From assembly GCA_041596515.1 (NCBI GenBank), contig JBFHIJ010000010.1, positions 42,677 through 106,676 of the forward strand: a stretch of 64,000 nt of DNA. Direction: 5' to 3'. The translations under genes were made by a program, and so were the position numbers. Positions 1 through 9,211 of this stretch are shown in pieces. The notes under the pieces were generated by a model. That model worked only from the letters and a program-made list of their open reading frames with translations, did not search any database and was not told the DNA's origin. Position 1 is the stretch's first letter. Every line of letters begins with the position of its first letter. The stretch is from JBFHIJ01 sp041596515 (GTDB taxonomy: Bacteria > Bacteroidota > Ignavibacteria > Kapaibacteriales > UBA2268).

Positions 1-593
1 GCGCCATTGAAAGTAACATCTACGCTGCCATTTAAGATTCTAAAATCTAAAATTCCATTATTTTCTAAATTCCCGGCAAGATATAGGCTATGAGTTCTGA
101 AAGAAGACTGCACATCCATTTGCCCATTTGCAGAAATAGATATATTCCCATCAATATCTAATAAACGAGATTGAGTATTAACAAATTGAAAAATACCGGA
201 GCCTACAAGTAGATTTCCGGTTAGGTTAGCATTATTATCTAAGTAAAGGTGGTTGGTCGCCACGTCTTTGTTGACTGTAACATTATTCAAATCGGGTGCG
301 TTGTTCCCTTTGATTTCACTATCACCGGCCCCCACAAACGAAACTTCACCAAGATCAGAGTTGACATTTCCGTTATTTTCAAGATCCCCTGAAATGTTAA
401 TTTGAGAAGCTCCCGTTTCAGACAGACTCGCCCCTGTGGAAATAGTCAAGTTGCCGTTTACTTTAATTAAAGCATTATTTTTAACGGAGACAACAGAGTT
501 ACTTCCAAGATTAAATAGATTGCTTTGCCCTTTCATTGCATAGAAAGGCAAAAACAGGATCAGAATTATATATATTATTTTAAGTTTTAGCAT
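1..593 (-). CDS. Secreted surface protein with repeated beta-strand pattern, N-terminal part only (cut by window edge)
   Basis: An open frame starts at the ATG complementary to 591-593 and runs off the left edge, giving about 197 residues. It begins with a short basic stretch and a hydrophobic segment (residues 4-15) ending near an Ala-Met-Lys-Gly-Gln-Ser region, which reads as a signal peptide. The rest is rich in Asn, Gly, Ser, Leu and Val, with recurring short patterns such as G-N-L, N-N-G and I-x-G-N that suggest a stacked beta-helix or adhesin-like surface protein. It lies 21 bases after the stop of the S74-domain protein on the same strand, so the two are probably co-transcribed. The family is not recognised, and no C-terminal sorting domain can be judged because the gene is incomplete. 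Confidence 0.7.
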   Translation of the reverse strand, partial: MLKLKIIYIILILFLPFYAMKGQSNLFNLGSNSVVSVKNNALIKVNGNLTISTGASLSETGASQINISGDLENNGNVNSDLGEVSFVGAGDSEIKGNNAPDLNNVTVNKDVATNHLYLDNNANLTGNLLVGSGIFQFVNTQSRLLDIDGNISISANGQMDVQSSFRTHSLYLAGNLENNGILDFRILNGSVDVTFNG

Positions 594-614
594 ATTGATT
601 GTTGTTGCAAAAAA

Positions 615-2099
615 CTATTTTACCTTTGATTTTAGATATTCAATATCTTTTTTCATTGATTCTATTTCTTTTTGCTGTTGTTTAACTACTTCTAATAAAT
701 AAAGCGAAACTTTAGAATAGTGGACTGCATCCGGTTGCCCTTTTTTATTATAAGCAACTAAATATTTAAGTCCCAAAGAATCAAGTTCCTCAGCAATCAA
801 CCCAATTTGAGTTGCATTACTTCCTTTTATTGTATATTCTTTTACAGAAGCATCCATAATTATATTATAATTAAAATTATAGTCTGTAATATGGTCTTTA
901 TATCTACGACTAGAAACTTCACGATAGATTATACCGGTTGGGTTATCAATCACTAATGGAACATTGTTTGAATTTGGAGCAATCTGCATATTTGGTATAT
1001 ATATATCAGCTCCTACTTCCAAGACATTATCTACTATAAGATCGCCATCTCCTGAAGCAACAGTCGCAGTATATGAATTCCCAAACCGTGAAAGCCCGTT
1101 GTTCACCTGAAGTCCAATTCCATTTGTACCTGTATTGCTCAATTCCAATGCAGCATCTGCATCTAAAGAACCGCTTATGGCTACACTGCCACCTGCTAAA
1201 GTAAGAGCTATTGTAGAACCATTGGTATACGCATCATCTAACGTGCCACTAGCTCCGGCAACATCTGCCCACACAGGAATGCCACTTGCCAAAGAAAGAA
1301 ATTGACCGTCAGTGCCCACAGCTAAACTAACCCACTCAGTACCATCAAAATAATTGATTGATCCGGTAGCTTCACCTGTTAAACTAATATCACGACCATC
1401 TACCGCAGCATCTTGAATAGTTGTAAGTCCTGTTTCAGTTATTAGTATATCACCATTCATTGCCAATTTGGTTGCAGTATTTGTAGCATCACCTACAATA
1501 ATATTACCACTGTTTAAAGTAGTCGATATACTATTATCAGCTTGCCAAACAGGCACACCTGCATTTATCGCTAAAATTTCACCATTATTCCCTGCAGAAA
1601 GATTAATCCAATCAACACCATCATTATACATTATAGAGCCATTAGCTTCGCCAACAACTGAAATATCTGAACCATCTACAGCATTGTCCTGAATAGCAAG
1701 CACCCCGGTATTGTTTATTAAAGCATCACCACTCATTGCTACACCGGTAGCTAAATTAGAAGCATTTCCAATAAATAGATTGCCGGAATTTAAGGTGAGA
1801 TTACCTGTGCTCAAAAGAGGAAGCCAGTTTAGACCTGCCGAGTTATAGAATTCAAATTGATTTGAGTCAGTATTAAAGATTAGAAGTCCATTCGCTAAAG
1901 GTGTCGGAATAGAGGATCTCTGCACTGTAGTCATTCTTGGAATAATCAAACCTTTCGGACCTGATATTGCATCAAATCCAACATGTAAGACTGCAGAATT
2001 ATCAGGGGAATTTGTGCCAATTCCCACATTTTCGTTTTGAGCATTAGCCCAAGAGTATAATAATAAAGAAAGAAATATACTTGTAATTATCTTATTCAT
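615..2099 (-). CDS. Secreted surface protein with two 92-residue repeats and a C-terminal S74 (endosialidase-type) chaperone domain
   Basis: 494 residues. Residues 1-20 form a signal peptide ending ANA before QNENVGIGT, the usual opening of Bacteroidota tail-fibre-like surface proteins. Residues about 102-193 and 194-285 are two copies of one repeat (TLNSGN...VPVW), each about 92 residues long. The C-terminus from residue 396 reads SSRRYKDHI, matching the S-x4-K motif of peptidase S74 intramolecular chaperones (Ser396 and Lys401 as the candidate self-cleavage dyad). It is followed by GLIAEEL and a terminal coiled coil (about 470-494). In this family the end domain drives trimerisation and then cuts itself off. 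I infer a trimeric, fibre-like cell-surface or exported protein. Its ligand is unknown. The gene is followed closely by the partial surface protein at 1-593. Confidence 0.8.
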   Translation of the reverse strand: MNKIITSIFLSLLLYSWANAQNENVGIGTNSPDNSAVLHVGFDAISGPKGLIIPRMTTVQRSSIPTPLANGLLIFNTDSNQFEFYNSAGLNWLPLLSTGNLTLNSGNLFIGNASNLATGVAMSGDALINNTGVLAIQDNAVDGSDISVVGEANGSIMYNDGVDWINLSAGNNGEILAINAGVPVWQADNSISTTLNSGNIIVGDATNTATKLAMNGDILITETGLTTIQDAAVDGRDISLTGEATGSINYFDGTEWVSLAVGTDGQFLSLASGIPVWADVAGASGTLDDAYTNGSTIALTLAGGSVAISGSLDADAALELSNTGTNGIGLQVNNGLSRFGNSYTATVASGDGDLIVDNVLEVGADIYIPNMQIAPNSNNVPLVIDNPTGIIYREVSSRRYKDHITDYNFNYNIIMDASVKEYTIKGSNATQIGLIAEELDSLGLKYLVAYNKKGQPDAVHYSKVSLYLLEVVKQQQKEIESMKKDIEYLKSKVK

Positions 2100-2307
2100 T
2101 ACTAAAAATCCAATTGTAGTTACAGTTATACGAATATAAACGAAAAACTATGCCATTAATTTGATACTCAAAAAAAACATTCTATTCGAGTAACTATTGA
2201 TTATTTCTTTAAACAGCTTTTTATTTTTCTGAACATACTAATATAATAACAATAAGACTACAACAAAATGGGTAGTTATACCTAATTCTAACTATAGATA
2301 AAACTAA

Positions 2308-2961
2308 TTAAGTATTTCTTAGCACTGCATACCTAACTAATCCTGCAGCATTCTTGACTCCAAGTTTCTGCATTAGGTTGTATCTATGTGACTCTACGGT
2401 TCGTATTGATATATTTAAAGTGTCTGCTACTTCGGAAGAAGTTTTGCCGACAGCAACAAGATTTAATACCTGCTGCTCACGTTTGGTAATTACTACCGAA
2501 TCATTGCCAATACTATATTCAGGTATATATTTTTTCTGCATCAGATTAATTATATTTTTGCTAAATACTCTTTCGCCTTGCACAGCTCTATGGATCGAGC
2601 GTACAAGTTCCTTAGCATCAATATCTTTTGTAAGATAACCATCGGCTCCTGCTGATACTGCTAACTCTACATGATCTGAATCTTCAAATGCAGTTAGTAG
2701 CAGCACTAAAGTATCCGGTACATATTTTTTAATTTCATCTATTGCTTCTATACCGGACATGACCGGCATTAAAATATCCAATAGTGCAACATCAGGTTGA
2801 TGATACTTGACAAGTTCCACAGCTTCTGCTCCATTTGAAGCCTCGCCCATGATTCTTATCGTTTTATCTATAGCTAGTATTCTTCTAAGTCCGGCTCTTA
2901 CTACTTCATGATCATCTGCAAGAATAATTCTTAAGGGATTGTCTTCGTTAAATAATTCCAT
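2308..2961 (-). CDS. NarL/FixJ-type response regulator
   Basis: 217 residues. An N-terminal receiver domain (about 10-125) has the acidic pair Asp16/Asp17, phospho-acceptor Asp62 in LLDILMP, Thr90 and Lys112, so it should be a working phosphate switch. A LuxR-type DNA-binding domain follows (about 155-217), with TKREQQVLNLVAVGKTSSEVA and a recognition helix in ISIRTVESHRYNLMQKLG. It should activate or repress transcription when phosphorylated. No kinase gene is adjacent. The soluble PAS kinase at 10236-13820 and the hybrid kinase at 62361-63629 are possible but unproven partners. It lies 31 bases downstream of nadE on the same strand and may be read from that transcript. Confidence 0.9.
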   Translation of the reverse strand: MELFNEDNPLRIILADDHEVVRAGLRRILAIDKTIRIMGEASNGAEAVELVKYHQPDVALLDILMPVMSGIEAIDEIKKYVPDTLVLLLTAFEDSDHVELAVSAGADGYLTKDIDAKELVRSIHRAVQGERVFSKNIINLMQKKYIPEYSIGNDSVVITKREQQVLNLVAVGKTSSEVADTLNISIRTVESHRYNLMQKLGVKNAAGLVRYAVLRNT

Positions 2962-2992
2962 TTTTTCGCATCCATTTTTGATCTACTATAAT

Positions 2993-4933
2993 CTAAAGGC
3001 TATCAATAATTTTCATCCACCAATTTATAGAAGCATCACTTGGCATTCTCCAATCAGCTTTGGGAGAAAGAGACACTTCCGAAATCTTAATGCCATCGGG
3101 CATACTAGAACGTTTAAATTGCTGTGTAAAAAATCGCCAATAAAATGATCTAAGCCATTTTTTAATCTCGGCTTTAGTGTAAATACCTTCAAATGCCTCA
3201 CATGCATATAAATATATTTTATCAGGAGCAAAAGAGTAATTTATCATATAATAAAGGAAAAAATCATGAAGCCTATATGGTCCAATTTTATCTTCTGTCT
3301 TTTGTTCTATCTCTCCCTTATCATCCACAGGCAAAAGTTCCGGTGACACAGGAGTAGCCACGATGTCTTTTAATACCTTTGCTGTAGTACCTTGAAATTT
3401 AGTATCTGCAATCCAAGTAATTAGCGCTTGGATAAGAGTCTTTGGCATACCGGCGTTAATGCCATACATTGACATTTGATCACCATTATAAGTACTCCAC
3501 CCTTGTGCTATTTCAGACAAGTCTCCGGTCCCAATAACAATACCACCTACTTGATTTGCTTTATCCATCAATATATGTGTACGTCTTCTGGCTTGAGCAT
3601 TTTCAAAAACGACGTTCATATTACTCTCATCGTGCTTTATATCTTTGAAATGTACCCTTGTCGATTCAGTAATATCTATTAGTTCAAAATTCACATCCAA
3701 ACATTCGCAAAGCACTTCTGCATTGCTTTTAGTTCTACTGCTTGTGCCAAAGCCCGGCATTGATATTGCATGAATGCCTTTCCTATCCAAGCCAAGTTTA
3801 TCAAAAGTAGCACAAATAGCAAGTAAAGCCATACTAGAATCCAATCCACCTGAAATGCCAACTACCACATCTTTTATCCCGATATGTTTCGTACGGCGAG
3901 CCAATGCAGTTGACTGAATATGCAAAATCTCTTCAAAGAATGTATCTTTATCCATTTCATTTGGCAAAAACGGGTCAGTATTTACCTTATTAAGTAGATT
4001 TGTTACTTCGCGATAGGAAAATTCAATATCCATTATCCTATAATCAAAATCAGGATGAGAACCACCATAAGTGTTATTTTTCATCCTTTTATTTACAAGC
4101 CGCTCAATATCCAAATCCGCATAACAAATCTGAGTATCAAAAGAAAATCGCTCTCCTTCTGCTATGATTTGACCATTTTCTGCAATTAGAGTTGCTCCTG
4201 AATATAACAATTCAGATGTAGACTCATTTGCACCGCAAGAAGAATAAACATAAGCCCCCATGCACCTCATAGACTGGTGAGTTACGATATCCAATCTATT
4301 TTGATATTTGCCAATATACTCATCACTGGCTGACAAATTAAATATTACAGTAGCTCCGGCTGCAGCCATGAAGTTTGATGGTGGGATAACTGCCCATAAA
4401 TCCTCACATATTTCTACTCCAAACCTAAGCCCACGGATAAGATCATTTTCAAACAAAATATCCGTACCAAAAGGCACTTCAAAATCACCTATTATTATTT
4501 CATCAGAGACTGTATCTCTCGCCCCTGAAAACCAACGTTCTTCATAATATTGAGACGTATTGCATAAAAATGATTTAGGGATAATACCTACTATAGAGCC
4601 CTGAGAAATTACTGCGGCACAATTAAAAAGTTTGCCGCTATCTTCTATCGGTACTCCTACTATAAGTGTTACTCCACTTCCTGCAGTAAACTCAGCCAAA
4701 TCAAGTAAGGACTGCTCTGCAGATTTTATAAAATCTCTTTGAAAAAACAAGTCCCCACAAGTATATGCGGTAATGGCAAGCTCAGGGAAAAGAACAATAT
4801 TTGCTCCATTATGAGCAGCTTCAGATGCCGCTTCCATTATTTTATCAATATTAAAATCTATATCTGCTATTTTTAGCTCAGGAGAAATAGTTGCAACACG
4901 CAATATTCCGTAATCTGCAAGCCTTATACCCAT
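2993..4933 (-). CDS. nadE: Glutamine-dependent NAD+ synthetase
   Basis: 646 residues, the length of the two-domain bacterial enzyme. It makes NAD+ from deamido-NAD+, ATP and glutamine in the cytoplasm. The N-terminal nitrilase-type glutaminase domain (about 10-290) shows the triad Glu51 (LFPELAI), Lys120 (IIPKSFL) and Cys176 (GVEICEDLW), almost the same numbering as the well-studied M. tuberculosis enzyme. The synthetase domain (about 340-620) carries the ATP pyrophosphatase P-loop SGGLDSS at 361-367 and a GTGDLSE motif. The start MGIRLADYG is taken because it directly precedes the conserved first strand. It stands alone apart from the response regulator downstream. Confidence 0.96.
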   Translation of the reverse strand: MGIRLADYGILRVATISPELKIADIDFNIDKIMEAASEAAHNGANIVLFPELAITAYTCGDLFFQRDFIKSAEQSLLDLAEFTAGSGVTLIVGVPIEDSGKLFNCAAVISQGSIVGIIPKSFLCNTSQYYEERWFSGARDTVSDEIIIGDFEVPFGTDILFENDLIRGLRFGVEICEDLWAVIPPSNFMAAAGATVIFNLSASDEYIGKYQNRLDIVTHQSMRCMGAYVYSSCGANESTSELLYSGATLIAENGQIIAEGERFSFDTQICYADLDIERLVNKRMKNNTYGGSHPDFDYRIMDIEFSYREVTNLLNKVNTDPFLPNEMDKDTFFEEILHIQSTALARRTKHIGIKDVVVGISGGLDSSMALLAICATFDKLGLDRKGIHAISMPGFGTSSRTKSNAEVLCECLDVNFELIDITESTRVHFKDIKHDESNMNVVFENAQARRRTHILMDKANQVGGIVIGTGDLSEIAQGWSTYNGDQMSMYGINAGMPKTLIQALITWIADTKFQGTTAKVLKDIVATPVSPELLPVDDKGEIEQKTEDKIGPYRLHDFFLYYMINYSFAPDKIYLYACEAFEGIYTKAEIKKWLRSFYWRFFTQQFKRSSMPDGIKISEVSLSPKADWRMPSDASINWWMKIIDSL

Positions 4934-5245
4934 TTTAAAATCTCCCTATGCACTGTGTATCATTTAATAAAACAAAGATATAATAAAGCATGGAAAAAAC
5001 CACACTTTTGAGTCAATATTATTTATTAATTTTATGTGTAGATTATTTTATACCTGTTTTTGCTGAAATAAAGCTATAAAAGGTACGATATTTGGGGTAG
5101 TATTTTTATTATAGTACGCACATTATATGCATGCGCATATTATTCTTTAAAATATTACATTATTCCTTGATGTTGATCTTATAGGCATTGTCCAGAGAGT
5201 AAAAAGCAGTGTTGATACGACTTAAGTTATTATATCATTTGGCAC
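4934..5245. other. Non-coding stretch upstream of nadE
   Basis: No convincing gene is visible. The stretch is very AT-rich and must contain the nadE promoter on the minus strand. One short inverted repeat (ATATGC / GCATAT around an ATGC loop, 5125-5140) could be an operator or chance. I see no tRNA, riboswitch or copy of the dispersed repeat found at 16054 and 25242. Confidence 0.5.
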
Positions 5246-5273
5246 CAAAAAAAAGCCGAATATTAATTCGGCT
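5246..5273 (-). terminator. Intrinsic terminator of the TolB-like gene
   Basis: Read on the minus strand, AGCCGAAT pairs with ATTCGGCT (5254-5273) around a short loop and is followed directly by a run of eight T. It lies 31 bases after the stop of the gene at 5305-5808. Confidence 0.85.
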
Positions 5274-5304
5274 CGTTTTCATAAATTTCATAACTTGACA
5301 AATA

Positions 5305-5808
5305 TCAATTCCCTATGATAGCCTGTCTAAGTTTTTTATGTATTAGTGGAATAACTGATAATATTTGATCTTCTGACCTAAACAAATTTTTCACCTGATA
5401 TTTAGGATGGGCAAGTTTTAAATCAGTATAATAGACATAAGCATTAATGAGAAGTTTACCTGCCTGTACATTAAAGTTACCTGTAACAACACGTTCTACT
5501 TTAAGAATCTCCATAGCTTTCCACATTGTAGTCATTGCGTTTGGATCTTCAGGATCATAGTTTAGTTCTTCAAGTACAATCTTTACTGAGTCAATTGGAA
5601 TAACTCTATAATTGTACTCTTCAGGGTCGCCTGCAACTATTTCAGTATGCAGAGAATCACATATATCGGAGCACCAGTGGTCAAAGGCCTTGTCGCCATC
5701 CATGTTTTGGAAAGGAATAACGGCCACTCTTATTTGAGCTTGAGCTGGTATAGCATATATTGTTATTAAAAACAATGAAAGGATGAAAAGTTTGGATACA
5801 ATTTTCAT
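5305..5808 (-). CDS. Periplasmic protein with TolB-N/CsgG-like fold (putative)
   Basis: 167 residues with a clear signal peptide (residues 1-24, ending PAQAQ). The mature part starts IRVAVIPFQNMDGD and later has VERVVTGNFNVQAGKLLINAYVY. This is the pattern of small periplasmic domains related to TolB N-terminal, CsgG and FlgO-type proteins: an initial strand followed by NMxG, then a Val-Thr-Gly-x-Phe strand. The family is used in envelope complexes, but no specific partner is visible here. It sits downstream of the Hpt gene. Its apparent ribosome-binding GGGG lies in the 3' arm of a hairpin (5815-5849), which may limit translation. The fold assignment comes from pattern only, so treat the function as unknown. 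Confidence 0.6.
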   Translation of the reverse strand: MKIVSKLFILSLFLITIYAIPAQAQIRVAVIPFQNMDGDKAFDHWCSDICDSLHTEIVAGDPEEYNYRVIPIDSVKIVLEELNYDPEDPNAMTTMWKAMEILKVERVVTGNFNVQAGKLLINAYVYYTDLKLAHPKYQVKNLFRSEDQILSVIPLIHKKLRQAIIGN

Positions 5809-5814
5809 AAATAA

Positions 5815-5849
5815 CCCCGTAAAAGAGATATTAAAATCTGTTTACGGGG
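5815..5849 (-). promoter_or_regulatory. Hairpin in the 5' leader of the TolB-like gene, enclosing its Shine-Dalgarno
   Basis: CCCCGTAAA and TTTACGGGG form a perfect 9-bp stem with a 17-base loop between the Hpt stop and the TolB-like ATG. In the mRNA, the GGGG that would serve as ribosome-binding site lies in the 3' arm, six bases before the start codon. There is no strong T-run after the stem, so it is a weak terminator candidate. Confidence 0.45.
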
Positions 5850-5855
5850 CTTAAC

Positions 5856-6164
5856 TTAACTAATTAATCCTTTATCTTCAAGAAATATTTTAACATCTTG
5901 AAAAGATTTTACAAGTTTTGGTTGCATTTCTAAAGCATCCACCCATTTTCCATCTTTTGCCAGGCTCATGAGAGAAACACCCAAATCGCCTATCTCATTA
6001 AGACCAAATTGATAACACGAACCTTTAAGCGTATGCGCCATACGGTAAAGATCATCAGTATTTTTTTCTTCTATTAATTGAGGCATTTGCTGTAAATCAT
6101 TAAGCCAAGTATCTACGAATTCCGGCAAAAGCTCTTGAATGAAAGGATCGTCAGGAATATTCAC
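5856..6164 (-). CDS. Stand-alone Hpt (histidine phosphotransfer) protein
   Basis: 102 residues, all one helical Hpt domain. The phospho-acceptor is His44 in RMAHTLKGSCYQFG, a near-perfect match to the H-x-L-K-G-S signature. It should relay phosphate between a hybrid kinase and a response regulator in the cytoplasm. No kinase or receiver gene is adjacent, so its partners are unknown; hybrid or PAS kinases elsewhere in the window are candidates only. It lies 42 bases downstream of the RNase P RNA gene on the same strand. Confidence 0.88.
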   Translation of the reverse strand: MNIPDDPFIQELLPEFVDTWLNDLQQMPQLIEEKNTDDLYRMAHTLKGSCYQFGLNEIGDLGVSLMSLAKDGKWVDALEMQPKLVKSFQDVKIFLEDKGLIS

Positions 6165-6206
6165 ATTAAACCCATATATATAGTGATTAAAATTTTAAAA
6201 ACTTAA

Positions 6207-6620
6207 GTAGAGAAAACGATAAGCCGAATTCTGTCTTTTTTACTGAAAGTAAAAGAGGCAATCATTTATCTAGGCAAGTCGTCACCAACTTGCTCAAGCA
6301 GCCTACCCAAATAAGCAAATGCCGAGCGGGCAACTCGGCTCTCTTCTAAAGTAAGAGAACTTATTCCTATTTGGCCTTGCACTGTGTGGGGTTTACCCGG
6401 CTAATAATGTCGCCATCACCACCGGTGAGCTCTTACCTCACCCTTTCACCCTTACCTGAAAAAATAGATTCACAGGCGGTTTACTTTCTGTTGCACTTGC
6501 CACAGCTTGTACTTTATAAATAAAGCACTTACTGCCTTCGCGTTACGAAGCACACTACCCTATAGTGTTCGGACTTTCCTCAGAGAAAATATTTTCTCCG
6601 CGATTGCCTGTTTTCCCTAC
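6207..6620 (-). ncRNA. rnpB: RNase P RNA (class A-like)
   Basis: On the minus strand the RNA has the conserved core GAGGAAAGTCCGAACAC near its 5' end (around 6570-6590), the ACAGAATTCGGCTTA tail near its 3' end (around 6218-6234), and GGTAAGGGTGAAAGGGTG in the middle. The ends are set by the P1 helix: GTAGGGAAAAC at 6610-6620 pairs with GTTTTCTCTAC at 6207-6217, allowing one G-U pair. Length is about 414 nt. It is the catalytic RNA that trims tRNA 5' leaders. The exact ends are my estimate from P1 pairing. It sits between the zinc-ribbon/Nif3 pair and the Hpt gene. Confidence 0.95.
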
Positions 6621-6679
6621 AAAAGCCAATTTATAACTATTATATGAAACGTAAAAGCACAAATTATTATTTTGTAAAA

Positions 6680-7423
6680 TTATGCTTCTAAACTATCAAT
6701 CATTTCATCATCTACAAGATATTCTTCCGGAGTAACGATACGACCACAGTTTTCACAAACTAAAATCTGGTTGCGATTATTACGGAGTTCCACAATTTTT
6801 TGTGCAGGGATGGCATTATAGCATCCGGAGCAACTGTTTTTATAAACACGTACCGCCGCATCCAAGTGCATAAGGCGTATTCTGGCATAATCATTATACA
6901 AATCAGCAGGAAGTAGAGTGATAAGTTTTTCCTTTTTAGCTTTCAATTCTTCTAACTCATCATTTTGGCCATCAGAAAGTGCAGCATGCTCTTTTTCTTT
7001 TTCTGCTAATTCTACTTTAATTTTTTCCAAATCAGCTTCTTGAGAAGCAAGGATGCGTATCAAGTTTTCCTCTTTAAGTCCCTCAGCTCTTAGCTGCTCT
7101 GATAATTTTTTATGCTCTTCTTTTAAAGTTTTGATTTCATTACTGATTGCATCAAATTCTTTGTTATTTCTAACGTGAAACTGCTGCTCAGTAAGTTTCT
7201 CTTCCTTGTCTTTAAGATCAACTAAAGTAATTTTTGTTGTAGAGCAAAAGCTTTTTACTCCCTTAAGTATAGACTTAGTTTCTGCCACTAACTTAGTCTG
7301 TTCGCCTAGTTTAAATGTTTTTTGCTCAATAACTAAAGGCAAATCGCCAAAATCTTCATTCAGCTCATCTAACCTTTGGTCAACAAAAGCAACTACAGCT
7401 AAAACTTCTATAGGGTATTCCAT
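6680..7423 (-). CDS. C4-type zinc-ribbon protein with long coiled coil (DUF164 family)
   Basis: 247 residues. About residues 25-170 form a long, charged Glu/Lys-rich coiled-coil hairpin. The C-terminus carries two Cys pairs, CSGC and CENC, separated by about 24 residues, giving a treble-clef-like zinc ribbon. The family is widespread and often adjacent to a Nif3-family gene and to rnpB, as here. Its role is not firmly known; nucleic acid binding or export-related roles have been proposed for members. The ATG lies 20 bases downstream of the Nif3-family stop on the same strand, indicating an operon. Confidence 0.88.
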   Translation of the reverse strand: MEYPIEVLAVVAFVDQRLDELNEDFGDLPLVIEQKTFKLGEQTKLVAETKSILKGVKSFCSTTKITLVDLKDKEEKLTEQQFHVRNNKEFDAISNEIKTLKEEHKKLSEQLRAEGLKEENLIRILASQEADLEKIKVELAEKEKEHAALSDGQNDELEELKAKKEKLITLLPADLYNDYARIRLMHLDAAVRVYKNSCSGCYNAIPAQKIVELRNNRNQILVCENCGRIVTPEEYLVDDEMIDSLEA

Positions 7424-7443
7424 AAATCCGGCACCACTTTGTA

Positions 7444-8280
7444 TTAATGATTTATAATATTTATTTGTTCTTCTATATAATCAGTTCTACCTGTAAAATA
7501 TGTTACAGGATTTGTATGTACATTGCTTTGGAATAACTGGAGGTCTTTCATCTCCGACACTTCCTCAGAAAAATATTTATGCAAATATATTGGTACAAAT
7601 TGTTCCATTTCGTAATGTCCGGGATCTATCAGAGATAATTCACCTTTGACAGCATGAAATATATGATAAGTCACATCTGCTGTAATAAAAGCATCTGCTT
7701 TCTGGCGTAGTACATCATCTATGAAAGAAGTGCCACTACCACCAACAATAGCTATTTTTTGTACTAAATCAGATTTACCGATATTATATCTTATAGGAGC
7801 AGAGCATACTTCCGACACTTTCGCAACAAATTTGGAAATTTCTGTTGCTTTAGGCAATTCGCCAATTATGCCCATACCTCTATCTTGATAATTTTTATGA
7901 GGTACTAATATTTTTATTTGCTCCAAGCCTATTTTTTCTGCCAATATCCTACTGGTACCTTCAACAAATGCATCGAATAAAGTATGTACGCAAATAAGTG
8001 CTATATCATTTTTAATGAGCTTCGTAGCTAACCTGCCAACTCTTTCGTCGTTTGCTATTGTTTTTAGCGGTCGATAGATTAAAGGGTGGAATGCTATAAT
8101 TAAATCAATATTTTTTTCAATTGCTTCTAGTATTACTTCGTCTGTAACTTCAAGAGTAAACAGTATATTTTGTACAATATCAACTTCAGACTGTATTTGA
8201 AGGCCTACTCGATCACCCTCCATAGCTGTATCAGCAGGAAAATGCATATTGATAATGTCACATATTTTGCTCAATTTCAT
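7444..8280 (-). CDS. Nif3-like dinuclear metal protein (DUF34)
   Basis: 278 residues, the short form of the family. Metal-ligand motifs are visible: AFHPLIYRP (His at about residue 65), VHTLFDAF (about 98) and, near the C-terminus, DPGHYEMEQFVP. Members form hexameric toroids with two metal ions per subunit. Some are annotated as GTP cyclohydrolase I type 2, but the true substrate is unsettled. It is the first gene of an operon with the zinc-ribbon protein. The start at MKLSKICDIIN is the usual family beginning. Confidence 0.92.
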   Translation of the reverse strand: MKLSKICDIINMHFPADTAMEGDRVGLQIQSEVDIVQNILFTLEVTDEVILEAIEKNIDLIIAFHPLIYRPLKTIANDERVGRLATKLIKNDIALICVHTLFDAFVEGTSRILAEKIGLEQIKILVPHKNYQDRGMGIIGELPKATEISKFVAKVSEVCSAPIRYNIGKSDLVQKIAIVGGSGTSFIDDVLRQKADAFITADVTYHIFHAVKGELSLIDPGHYEMEQFVPIYLHKYFSEEVSEMKDLQLFQSNVHTNPVTYFTGRTDYIEEQINIINH

Positions 8281-8456
8281 GGTATAAAACTATAGTATTC
8301 AATAATTGCTATTAGTGCTAAGTGTCAAATTACGAAAGAATAGACATTAATACAATCTTTACAATTCAAGCTTCGATTATTTTAATAAATATTTCAAACT
8401 ACTTTGTATTTGATGTGTATATTATTATATTCATTATAAAATATAGGAGGTAACTG

Positions 8457-9152
8457 ATGAAACATATATATATCGCTTTGGTATTGCTTTTCTGTTCCAT
8501 ATTTGTTGCACAGTCACAACAACCAGGCGACACAGGAGGCACTTTAAACAAAGATACAATTTTTGTATTTAAGTCCCCTCGCCCGATATTTACTTATGAA
8601 GATAAAGATGCCACAATTAATGACGCTACGGGTTTAAAGTTAGTCTTAAACGAAAGTGGTTTTGGTTTTGGCATGTTCCACCAAAGACAAGTAACTGATG
8701 ACTTTGCATGGTTTTTTGAAACTTATATCTCCGGAGCCAGAAACAAAGACGAATTCCAAAGATACAGCTTTGAAGAGCAACAATACCGTGTACCCGACAA
8801 AGTAAACCGAGTTTATAAAATGCCCATTATGCTTGGTATCCAATATTTTGTCTTTCGTGAAGTACTTCATAAAAACTTCCGACCTATGGTAAATGCTGGC
8901 TTTGGCCCTACACTGATTGCCGCTACCCCATATTCCAAAGGTTGGTTCGAAGCTTGGGATACAGCAAAGTATTTTGCCAGATTTGGTGGATTTATCGGTA
9001 TTGGAGCAAATTTCGGCTCTACTTTAGGTATGTCTAGTATCAATTTCCGTTACTATTATGTACCATTTGGCAGCAGTACAATAGAAAGCTTGAAAGATGT
9101 ACCAATTGAAAATTTCGGAGGTATTACTATTTCTCTGAATATTGGGTTTTAA
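8457..9152 (+). CDS. Putative outer-membrane beta-barrel protein
   Basis: 231 residues with a signal peptide (residues 1-20, hydrophobic core then AQSQQ). The mature chain alternates polar and aromatic/hydrophobic residues (for example FGFGMFHQR and INFRYYYVPFG) and ends in Phe (LNIGF), as outer-membrane barrels do. A strong ribosome-binding site, AGGAGGT, lies seven bases before the ATG, unusually good for this genome. No specific family or substrate is recognised. It stands alone between divergent and convergent minus-strand genes. Confidence 0.7.
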   Translation: MKHIYIALVLLFCSIFVAQSQQPGDTGGTLNKDTIFVFKSPRPIFTYEDKDATINDATGLKLVLNESGFGFGMFHQRQVTDDFAWFFETYISGARNKDEFQRYSFEEQQYRVPDKVNRVYKMPIMLGIQYFVFREVLHKNFRPMVNAGFGPTLIAATPYSKGWFEAWDTAKYFARFGGFIGIGANFGSTLGMSSINFRYYYVPFGSSTIESLKDVPIENFGGITISLNIGF

Positions 9153-9211
9153 CATCGTATTATCCATCTTCTATGCTTTTCTTTCTTCCAATCCAAACAT
9201 ATTTAAAATGC

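Noticed and set aside
615..2099. Type IX secretion (Por) sorting domain
   Set aside because: The C-terminus is an S74 chaperone plus coiled coil, not the beta-sandwich T9SS signal domain.
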